Positions 55,691 to 64,000 of a stretch of 64,000 bases of DNA are shown piece by piece. Within the stretch, counting starts at the first letter, position 1. Each line of letters starts with the position of its first letter. This stretch comes from Chara braunii (lineage: Eukaryota; Streptophyta; Charophyceae; Charales; Characeae): assembly GCA_003427395.1 (NCBI GenBank), contig BFEA01000001.1, positions 1,512,141 to 1,576,140 on the forward strand, written 5' to 3'. The notes under the pieces were generated by a model. That model did not search any database, was not told the DNA's origin, and saw nothing but the letters and a program-made list of their open reading frames with translations. Both the position numbers and the translations under genes were made by a program.

Positions 55691-57425
55691 TATTTTGACA
55701 GGTGACAATTATGACAATCCACTCTCTATAGAGGAGATTCTGCCACAGGTCTACCTTTTCCTTGGGCACTGGCATAGAGGGAGGCTTAGACTTAGTTTGT
55801 AGAAGAACCTTGAGTAAGATTGTGATATGGAGATTATTCTCCATGGACTTATAGATTTACTTGGGGATTGGCATGTCTTGTGTTACAGGTCCTCTTGATC
55901 GTTGGATTCAGGATTTGAACTAGATTCAACTTTATCCTACAAGGATCATCTTCTGTTATCACTAATAACAGGTCGGTTGTCGATTCGTCGGTTTACGACT
56001 CAACTCCAATCCACTCTTACCACTCAACCGAAAGGCTTTAGCCCTATGGTTTGAATTGTTTCGTTGTATTTTCGCCCGGACTTTATTTGAATGGTCATTT
56101 AAGAAAACAACTTAGTATTTTATTTTGAGGAGTTGCACAAGAGTGAGGCTTGCATGGCTAAAGCGAGGGGTGTGAGTGCAGAGAATGGTTGAAGTGTAGT
56201 GTATGAACTTTTGGTTGAATCTTTGATGTGATCGTAGGTATGTTTGGTGGTTCAAACTTTGGATTTGACTGCCTGCGATCATATACATATATATGGCTGA
56301 GAGGAGTCCCACTGTGATTGTGAGAAGTGGTCGTCACGTAATTATAACCCTCTATATATATGTAAATACCTATGTCTTGAGTGTTTCGCGCAGCCTACTG
56401 TGATCGCGCGTAAGGGTTAAACAAATTATGTTTTTGAGAGAAAAGGGAGATCCTCTATTATGCTTCACTTTTAAGAGTTTTTATAGTTGGACGTTGCAAC
56501 CGTCAAAGTCAAACCCCTTGATTTCTCTCCAAGCCCTGGATGATGGACCTGGTCTCCAAGAGATAAGACGATTGCCATCACAAGTATGAACCTGTGTACC
56601 ACCCACTCTCCGCAGGGTGCAAAAGAGGGTGTGGTTCTCAACCGCATTTGGCGGTTGTCCAGCGTCGCGACATCGATCCATCAAGGCGCATGTCAGCCGA
56701 CACTTGAGTGTTGAATGCGACCCTCGAGATTAACGAGGACCGCATGAGTATGGGTACTACATAGTACGCCATCATTGCGACTGCTTGCGTATGCCTGCAT
56801 TGCGAGTCGGTACAAGTTAACCCTGCGTCCGCACGGTCTTATACCAAGTCTCGGACTCGACGCCTATCCGATTTTCGCATCGGAAAGTTATGGGATGACT
56901 ACTAAGGGACTAGGAGTATTGTCGCGTTGTTTGTTTTGTGTCGTTTTGTATATGTGCGTGTGCGTGTGCGCGCATGTTGTAATTTTTATGTCTTTAGAGT
57001 GGTGTACGCGTGGTGTGTGGGATTTGTCCTAGTCGACCGACGACGAGTCCCGCTTGCGACCTCAGCCCCCCAAGGCGTCGGTTCCCGTGCGGGTCCGATA
57101 GAGGCGTAAAACCGCGCGTACCCCCTATGCTACAGCGAACGAGAAACGCCCTCGGCTGGTCCACCTCTGCGATTGCAACTGATTAGCTTTCGTACTGTGG
57201 ACTGGTAGCTCGACGGGGATACGCCCACCGAAGGGAGGTGACATTTCCTGCAAGGTGGAGGTAAGTCGTGCCTCGCGTAGGCCCTATCCTGTCATAGGGG
57301 CTAGCAAGAGGTATGGTCGACGCACTCGGCCGGAGCGGCTTGCGGAAGCTCCATGTGTATTCGTGACGAGGATCAAATCGACTCCTGCGTGACGCGGTCG
57401 GGAGGGTTCCGCTCCGTTTTGTGCG
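55691..57425. other. no recognisable gene
   Basis: Nothing coding was recognised. A minus-strand stretch at about 55975-56030 has tRNA-like words but no convincing cloverleaf. Short TATATA strings lie at about 56286 and 56355. Confidence 0.4.
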
Positions 57426-58055
57426 GTGCCGGACCGATGCGCTCGACAACACTTCCAAGTGGAACGACCCGAGCTTCAAGCAATCGAAAAGCTGCAAAAG
57501 TTCCATCAGAACGCCTTGCCAAGCACGGAGTGGATCACCGAGTACCAACACTTGGCATCCACGCGCGACTTGCCGATCAACTTTACAGGCATCAAACACT
57601 ACTTCATACGAGGTCGTGTCTGACATTGCGAAATGCACTGACGCAAGTCGTCGAGTGATTCACCATTTTATAAGGCCTCGCAGATTATCGCGACGACTAA
57701 CATGGAAGCCCGCAATGCTGGTCGTTCGTCTTTTGTGGGCCAGGGCAGAGAACAACATCGACCAAAAGTGGTCGTGGTCGTAACAACAACACCGAGCAAC
57801 TCTTCGATCGAGGTTGCTTCATGCGATGAGGGAGACAAATTAGTAGCCGCTTGGGATGATGGCTGCCCTGCCAAAGGTCAAGGACGCGGCAAATCAAAGG
57901 CAAACACCTCTTCATCCCCCAAGACCGGTTCAACAGCTCAAGAACCCTGGCTTCATTTTGTTAGTGGTGCAACAGCGACCTTCACGATACGACCAGCTGT
58001 ACCGCGAAAGCCAAGGGAAAGTCCCTTTCGGGAAAGTGAGCACCGCCGAAAGTGA
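57426..58055 (+). pseudogene. element E Gag C-terminal part
   Basis: Plus frames 57426-57623 and 57702-58055 encode HFQVERPELQAIEKLQKFHQNALPSTEWITEYQHLAS (end of the Ty3 capsid domain) and then basic, Ser/Thr-rich sequence where a zinc knuckle is expected. No Cys/His knuckle could be seen, so it has been lost or mutated. A short frame change lies between the two parts. It continues the Gag begun at 49586. Confidence 0.72.
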
Positions 58056-58107
58056 TGTGGCTGCACTCTCGACGCCTTCGGATGCTTCCTGAGCAACCTC
58101 CATTAGT

Positions 58108-59133
58108 TTGGAGGCACATGCGGAAGTCGTAAGTCCCCTTTATTCTTTTGAGGAGTATGCTGCCCAACTCGTTCCATCGCTGGGTTCTCTGGCTCAAGGA
58201 CAAGATGTCTGTGTGGTTTCTTCTCCGTTCGAAAGCGGCGACAATTTATCATCTTCAAGTGGTTCTTCAAGGTATCCGGCGCGCAAGTTCAACGTAGAGG
58301 CGCTGTTGCCCGAGGATTTTGCATGGCTTCCTCTCCCTTCCGCGGGCCTCTTACCGGGACCGCAATGTGCAACACAATGCCCCATGTCCACACGTATTTT
58401 TCCTTCTATGCACCACGAACTTCGCCAACAGATGATGAAACTGCGGTGGGGGACCTCCTTGCCTATATTACCAAGATGGCCTGCGAGTTTCACACGCAGC
58501 GGTACGATGATAAAAACACACCGCTCCTTTATGTTTGCATCCAAGTTGGGCAAGCGTCCTGCAACGCTTTGCTGGATAGCGGCACAACTCACAATTTTTT
58601 GAGCCAGTGCTTTATACAAAGGGCCGGCCTTGGCGCACAAGTTGGAGGTCACATCCTGCAGCAGTCAAGATGGAAGATGGTCGAACGCAACAACTTCTTG
58701 ATCGCTACATCGATGTCATGTCGGTCTATTTCGCACCTCATGCATGCGAGCCGGTTACGTTTGACGTCCAGACACGGACTTTGACATTATTTTGGGGATG
58801 CCTTTGCTCGGAAAGTCACATCCTACGGCGGTCAAGATGGCAGACAGTCGAACGCAACAACTTTTTGATTGCTACGACGAAGCTGCAACAGTCTATGTCG
58901 CACCTCATGCATGTGAGCCAGTTACGTTTGACATCTTGGACACGGACTTCGACCTTATATTGGGAATGCCTTGGCTCGCAGTTACGGACCACACGATCAA
59001 CTTCCATCGGCGAACGCTTACCATCCGTGATGCCTTTGGTGACGTGTACCATCCCTCTTCCGCCTCCTTCGATCCGGTGCCAAGTTGTGACAGCCAAGTC
59101 CTTCCGGTCCATTTGTGCTTAAGAGCAGATTGA
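58108..59133 (+). pseudogene. element E linker and aspartic protease with internal duplication
   Basis: The frame from 58108 carries a FEEYAAQLVPSL linker (compare element B's YEDYAVHLVPPL). After a frame change, ISFYAPRTSPTDDE and then the protease active site NALLDSGTTHNFLS (about 58565-58605) appear. The C-terminal half (58792-59133) contains EPVTFDILDTDFDLILGMPWLA, the usual second conserved block. A 167-bp segment is duplicated in between, placing two copies of the APHACEPVTFD region in series and out of frame. Confidence 0.82.
58648..58980 (+). repeat. 167-bp tandem duplication in the protease
   Basis: Copies at 58648-58814 and 58815-58980 both begin GTCACATCCT and share GAACGCAACAACTT, GCACCTCATGCATG and GAGCC(G/A)GTTACGTTTGAC. 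Many substitutions separate them, so the event is old. The period is not a multiple of three. Confidence 0.9.
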
Positions 59134-59137
59134 CGAG

Positions 59138-59940
59138 ATGTGTTTTCTCAGAACCGTCACAGCGACCGACTCTTCACCTACGGACTCGTCTTCGGACACC
59201 TGCGTGGCGCGGTTGCTTGATGAGTTCGCCGACGTCTTCAAATTTCCTACTGGTGTGGTGTCCGATCGCCCGATCTCCCATGAGATCATTCTTAACGCCG
59301 GTGTCGTGTCGTCGAAAGGATGCATCTATCGCCTGAGCGAGGAGGAGCTCGCGGTTCTCCATGCGCAACTCGATCACTTGTTCGCTTTAGCTCACCGTAC
59401 GGTGCGGCGGTTCTTTTCGTAAGTAAAAAGAACAAGGATCTTCGCTTATGCATTGACTATCGCAAGCTCAACGCACAAACCATCAAGAATGCAGGGCTTC
59501 TCTTCTTGAGCGTTTGGGTGGCGCGAAATATTTAAAGTCGAGCTATAATCAGACTTGATACGCCCGCAAAATCGCTACAAATCTGCGTTCAAGGCACAAT
59601 ATGGGCATTTTGAGTGGGTTCTCATGCTTTTTGGCCTCACCAATGCCCAAATGACTTTTCAAATGGCGATGACCAAGGAGTTCCGCATGATGTTAGCCAT
59701 TTGACCAAGGAGTTCCGCATGATGTTAGACCGGTTTGTGATGGTCCACTTGGACGACATTCTCGTCTATAGCCGGACCTTGGAGGACCATCTCGAGCATC
59801 GTCAACGCGTGTTGGTGACGCTCCGTCGAAGTACAAAGCGAACCGCGACAAGTGTGAATTCGTATGACAAGAGTAGTACCTGGGCCATTTTGTCACACCG
59901 AAGGGCATTAGTCCGTTATCGGACAAGATTCAAGCAGTAG
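59138..59940 (+). pseudogene. element E reverse transcriptase
   Basis: RT N-terminus in frame 59138-59422 ([36 protein letters not shown]), then frame 59320-59535 ([34 protein letters not shown]), and frame 59614-59940 with LDRFVMVHLDDILVYSRTLEDH. The catalytic DD codons (59752-59757) are intact, unlike element C. A 26-bp direct repeat at 59671 and 59703 (period 32) breaks the frame before the active site. The segment carrying the first catalytic Asp is frame-damaged around 59535-59620. Confidence 0.87.
59671..59728 (+). repeat. short duplication in RT (26-bp repeat, period 32)
   Basis: GACCAAGGAGTTCCGCATGA plus TGTTAG occurs at 59671-59696 and again exactly at 59703-59728. Confidence 0.95.
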
Positions 59941-60602
59941 AAGAGTGGTCGGAGCTGAAGAACGTTACAGATGTTCATTCGTTTCTTGGCCTAGCCAACT
60001 ACTATCAACGCTTTATAAAAGGTTATTCGAAGACCACGCCCCATTTGACCAAGCTTCAATGCAAGGATCGGTCATTCGACTTCGGTGATGATATGAGAGC
60101 TTCCTTTTTGGCTCTCAAAACTGTCTTGCTATCTGCAGAGGTTTTACGCATCTACGACCCTTTTTTGCCACCACGTGTCACTACCGATGCGTCCGGCTAT
60201 GGCATTGGTACCGTCCTCAAACAACACGATGGCGTGGACTGGCACCCGGTCGAGTACTTTTGTAAGAAAGTGTCCATCGTGCATTTGATCGACGACGCGC
60301 GAAAGGAGGAGTCATTGGCCTTCTACACGCGCTTAAGCGGTGCCGACATTTTCTTCTCGATCAAAGTCAATTCCGATGGGTAATGGATAACAATCCGTTG
60401 GTGTTCTACAAGACCCAAGATACGGTCAATAGCACCATCACCCCTTGGATGGCTTCATCAACCAGTTTGACTTCTTCCCTGATCACATCCCGAGAAAGTC
60501 GAACCGTTTTGCGGACACTCTTTCACTACGCCCGGAACATTGTACCGCGGTCTATTCCATGTTCGAGATTGACAATGACTTGCTGGACAGCTTCATCCGC
60601 GG
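59941..60602 (+). pseudogene. element E RNase H
   Basis: The connection segment (VHSFLGLANYYQRFIKGYSK) spans about 59970-60030. Frame 60045-60383 has RVTTDASGYGIGTVLKQ (first catalytic Asp), HPVEYFCKK and a degraded second part. Frame 60445 onward has a FDFFPDHIPRKSNRFADTLS region, the usual RNase H end. A frame change separates the parts near 60383. Confidence 0.85.
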
Positions 60603-61164
60603 CTACCAAGTAGACCCCAAGTTTCGCGACAAGTACGCAAATTGCTCCTCTCCAAGTCCGGCGCCATCGCACTATCAAATCCAAGAGGGCTATTTGCTAG
60701 TCCACTCGTGGGGGAAGGATCTTCTTTGTGTGCCAAGTGATCCACACTTGCGCACGCAGCTTCTTCGCGAGTTCCACGATGCTCCCGCCACCGTACACTT
60801 TGGAGTCAATCATACGATTGGCCGACTTAGAGAGCGCTTTTAGTAGCCCGACCTTCTCGGCGACGTCACACGCTATTGCAAGTTATCCACGACTACCAAG
60901 TGGACCCTGAGTTTTGCGACAAGTACGCAAATTGCTCCCCTCAAAATCCGGCACCATCACACTATCAGATCCAAGAGGGCTATTTGCTAGTCCACTCGTT
61001 GGGGAAGGATCTTCTTTGCATGTTAAGTGATCCACACTTGCGTATGGGGCTTCTTGGCGAGTTCCACGATGCTCCCGCCACCGTACACTTTGGAGTCAAT
61101 CATACGATTGGCCGACTTCGTGAGCGCTTTCAGTGCCCCGGCCTTCTCGGCGATGTGACACGCT
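60603..61164 (+). repeat. 290-bp tandem duplication of the integrase zinc-binding region
   Basis: Copies begin at 60603 and 60893 with CTACCAAGT. Both encode DYQVDP-like sequence, then CSxxxPAPSHYQIQEGYLLVHS, DLLC and FHDAPATVHFGVNHTIGRLRERF. Copy 2 continues into a normal CESCKVCQRFK zinc motif; copy 1 ends in frame-broken sequence. The period is not a multiple of three. Confidence 0.92.
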
Positions 61165-62426
61165 ATTGCGAGTCATGCAAGGTTTGCCAACGTTTCAAAT
61201 CCCGCAACCATCGTCCGTTCGGCGAGTTGTGACTATTACCGCTCTCCTTTGGACGACGGGAATCGATTGACATAGACAACACCGGGCCATTCCCCAAGCA
61301 CAGAGCACCTGAGATGGCCATGTTTTTGCCTTGTCGCTATCACAATGGTCGATCGAATCACCAAGTTCACCATGTTTTTGCCCTGTCGCTATCACTCCAA
61401 GGCACCGGAGTTGGTCGAGGTTCTTTACGCCGGTTGGATTCGTAGGGTTTACCCAAGGAGATCGTTTGCGACCACGACACTCGGTTCATGGTCAACTTTT
61501 GGTTGGCTCTCGTCAAATGATGGGGCTCATCTCTCAAGCCGAATTCAGCTCGCCACCCATAAGCTGATGGCCAGGCGGAGAGGCCGCATCAAACCGCACA
61601 GGTTCTTCGCACTCTCATTCGTCCCGACCAAAAGGATTGGGTTGAGTGGTTGTCAGACGACAAGTTGGCTTACAACTCGTCCATTCATCCGGCTATTGGA
61701 ATATCGCCTCTTAAGTTCGAGTATGCCTCACTGGTCACATCGCCATTGGACACTCATCCCATGGGCAACCGAGAGCGATGACTGCCTTATCTTCATTTGA
61801 TAGATGCAAAAGCTCTTGTTCAAGGCACGCCACCATATGTTGAAGACGCAGCAACACATGCGCCGCCAGGCCACTCGCCAACATCATCCTTGTCCGTTCC
61901 GCGCCCCCGACCTCATTTGGGTCTCCACCGCGGAATTCAGCCTCGAACAAGATATATCTCGCAAGCTCCTTCCGAAATGGGTGGGGTCTTGGCGCATTGT
62001 AGAACCCGCGGGTGACGCACCCGAAGAACCTTCATTTGTTATTCAGGTGCCCGCCCACTTGCCTGTCTACCCGCTCTTCGATTGTTCAAAGTTGGCTCTC
62101 TTCTTGTTTCGACCGAATGCAACGAGTTTCCCAGGTGACAATTGCAACACCCACCCTCCATGGATGGTTTTAAGGAGGTTAGCGACATCATTCACAGCGG
62201 CGCTGTGGCACTAAGTCGACGGAGTACTTCGTACATTTCTCTTATTGTAGCCATAGCTGACCGTTGGTTGACCCGTGTGGAACTTCAGGCTACAGCCCCC
62301 AATGTTCTCACATGTTACGAACGCAAACAGCAAGGCAAGCCGGCACCTTCAGCTCCACGCCATAATCTCGTCCAAGTTCCACCATCGGATCGTCAGCTTC
62401 GCCGTCGACCCGGCTTGACTTCATAA
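60603..62426 (+). pseudogene. element E integrase and C-terminal domain
   Basis: After the duplicated zinc-binding region (His pair in FHDAPATVHFG; CESCKVC at about 61160), a core follows with a frameshift (MVDRITKFTMFLPCRYHSKAPELVEVLYAGWIRRVYP, 61345-61460). The second catalytic Asp and the DGQ-x-E motif are scrambled by small changes at about 61465-61600. The C-terminal domain is clear (61804-62214: FRAPDLIWVSTAEFSLEQDISRKLLPKWVGSWRI; VYPLFDCSKLA). Frame 62142-62426 ends with VPPSDRQLRRR, the tail shared with element B, directly before the PPT. Confidence 0.85.
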
Positions 62427-62437
62427 GGAGGGGGGGG
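62425..62437 (+). promoter_or_regulatory. element E polypurine tract
   Basis: AAGGAGGGGGGGG lies immediately after the integrase stop region and before TGTTAGATGC. It corresponds in position and sequence to the PPT of element B. Confidence 0.85.
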
Positions 62438-63060
62438 TGTTAGATGCTGAGCCTGCACACGGGCCCCATTTTGGGGGCCCGACGGTTCTTGGCCCCCCCC
62501 AGGCTGCACACACTTCAGGCGCGCGCACTGGAGGCCCACGGCCGGGCTAAGGCCCGCAGGTTTCGATTTGGGACAGCATTTATTTATTTATTTATTTGCT
62601 GTCCTATTTTTGTCTGTTCAGGCATAGTTTCGGACAAAGGCCACACTTTTGGCGTGATACGAACGCAAGCAGGCCCTTTGGGGCCAGGTCCGCGTTTGTC
62701 CAATAGTGGACACTCCCTGCTGCATCATCAGGGAGGGCCTGGACCTCCGGCAGGGACCCAGGCAGGCCACGTTTGAGGTCAGGACCAGAGGCACACGCGG
62801 GCACACCAGCGAGGCCCAGCCCTAGACCAGGGCAGAGACAGTTCGAGTAGCTCACTTCTTGGGTGACACGCTGCTGGAGCAGCGCAACACAGCGCTGTGC
62901 TGTAGAGGCAGAGGTGTAGCGCTGCACTGTAGAGGTAGAGGTGTAGGTAGGAGGTGAGAGGGAGGCCATATCTGCAGCGGCAGTACTTACCGGGCGCCAT
63001 AGCCACACTCCACGCCTGCAACGTGCACAGGGACCACGTCGGCAGTTAGTACACGGCGGC
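62438..63060 (+). repeat. start of element E 3' LTR (right end not resolved)
   Basis: Begins TGTTAGATGCTGAGC directly after the PPT. Only the left boundary is supported. No second copy was found upstream of the gag at 49586, so the 3' end and length cannot be set. A (TTTA)n-like run lies at about 62577-62598. Confidence 0.6.
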
Positions 63061-63225
63061 AGTTACCTTCAGGTGAGATAGCGAGGTGGACGGCATCTTC
63101 TTCTTCTTCTTCGTCTCACCCTCCATCTCTTCTACCTCCTTCCTCCTCCTCCTTTCAGAGCGAGAGAGAGAGAGAGAGGTTACAGGCAGAGGTTACATTG
63201 GGCATGAAACCCAAAATCTGATTTG

Positions 63226-63360
63226 ACATTTGTGGTTGATATTGATTGGACATTCCCAGGCGACGATCGCAAGACCTACCCTCCATGGACAGTTTTCAAT
63301 GGAGGGTGGGTCTTGTGATCATCGCCTGGGAATGTCCAATCAATGTCTGCCACAAAATGT
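63226..63360. repeat. long hairpin derived from Ty3 integrase C-terminal sequence
   Basis: 63241-63286 and 63299-63344 are inverted copies with 3 differences in 46 bases and a 12-base loop. Pairing extends imperfectly outward to about 63226 and 63360. The left arm plus loop resembles element E at 62126-62175 and element B's complement near 31800-31850, the region encoding FPGxxxxxPPxMDG. The hairpin therefore arose by inverted duplication of a retrotransposon fragment. Confidence 0.88.
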
Positions 63361-64000
63361 TGAATCAGATCCTGGGCTCCATGCCCGATGTAACCCCTGG
63401 ACTTCGCTATCGCGATCTTGGTCTCTCACTCACCTCCATCTTCGTCTCATCTCTCCCCCATCTCTTCATCCGTGGTATCTCCCCCATGTGTGTGTGCAAG
63501 GAGGGACCTTTCTTCCATGAATGTGGTACCTCCTCCCTCTATCAAATGTGTGGTGTATGATGGGATGTCGCGTCAGTATCTGACAGGTCAGGTCATATCT
63601 CTAAGTCTTCCGCTGCACTACATTGTGCTATTTTCATATGTATCTGGATATACAGTGCATGTCGATGCTTTGCTGACTCTGCATTGTCCATTCGAGTCCT
63701 TTCCATCACTTTGCGGATCCTTGGCTCCATATACATTGCTCAACTGAGCATGTATCACTACCTCTATCCCTTTTTCTTCTCAAGTGTAGTTGCCGTTATC
63801 AGAACCTTCCTGCTAGAGCCAAAAATTATGACCAACGGAGGATTGGAAGATGCAGCACATTGCTCACCGCAACATCTAGCACCAACCTCTCCAACCTGGG
63901 TAGGTGTAAATGCAACACCTACTGGTCTCTGTACTTTGGCTGGCAAGGTCTCTCTAGGCCCCTGTGAGAATGCCGTTTTCGCCCTTATCAATCATCAGTA
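63361..64000. other. no recognisable gene
   Basis: Unique-looking sequence without supported coding regions to the end of the window. Confidence 0.45.

Noticed and set aside
55970-56040. tRNA-like sequence on the minus strand (GGTTGAGTGGTAAGAG...)
   Set aside because: A D-arm-like word is present, but no acceptor stem or TTCGANTC-type B box can be folded.
49586-62437. A complete element E with paired LTRs
   Set aside because: Sequence matching the 3' LTR start (TGTTAGATGC) was not found upstream of the gag, and no upstream PBS was seen.

Overview
This window looks like nuclear DNA of a repeat-rich streptophyte (a land plant or charophyte alga). The reasons are plant-type Ty3/gypsy retrotransposons, one of them with a chromodomain, a plant-like LINE, hAT-type DNA transposons, a BED/DUF659 hAT-derived gene, a satellite array, long microsatellites and runs of N. 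My best guess is a charophyte such as Chara braunii. That is an inference from gene style and repeat content, not something the sequence proves. There is no bacterial-type operon, no rRNA gene, no CRISPR array, and almost no ordinary host gene.

Layout. 1-1106 (minus): 5' end of a BED zinc finger/DUF659 gene that runs off the window. 1.1-9.9 kb: purine-rich low complexity, a large palindrome, AT-rich non-coding DNA and GCGCAC-rich patches. 9.97-10.9 kb (plus): 3' end of a chromodomain Ty3 polyprotein with a deleted integrase core. 12.2-14.2 kb (plus): a LINE ORF1/Gag-like reading frame with an internal 171-bp duplication. 16.2-18.7 kb: a 91-bp satellite of about 28 units. 19.1-22.9 kb: purine tract and 1.2-kb direct repeats. 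23.0-29.5 kb (plus): a decayed LINE ORF2 (endonuclease, reverse transcriptase, C-terminal region) interrupted by two non-autonomous hAT-like elements, each with a terminal inverted repeat and an 8-bp target duplication. 30.4-45.1 kb (minus): a 14.7-kb nest. Element B is a Ty3 element with 1.1-kb LTRs, a PBS, a PPT and a perfect 5-bp target duplication; inside its leader/gag lies a second Ty3 element, C (34.3-43.5 kb). 45.1-49.5 kb: foldback repeats and one probable exon of an RNA polymerase largest subunit (47389-47537, minus). 49.6-62.4 kb (plus): a third Ty3 element, E, apparently split by about 7 kb and full of small tandem duplications, ending in a PPT and LTR start. 63.2 kb: a long hairpin built from retrotransposon integrase sequence.

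The coding sequences are almost all transposon proteins, and nearly all are broken by frameshifts, stops, deletions, replaced catalytic residues (YLDN for YLDD in C; FAIN for FADD in the LINE) and tandem duplications of 32-335 bp. The nested order gives relative ages: the LINE predates both hAT insertions, and B predates C.

Part of the structure is assembly artefact. A Nextera mate-pair junction adapter sits at 41582-41619 between two exact 232-bp copies, and three N gaps (17656, 17813, 39676-40085) are flanked by exact duplicated ends.
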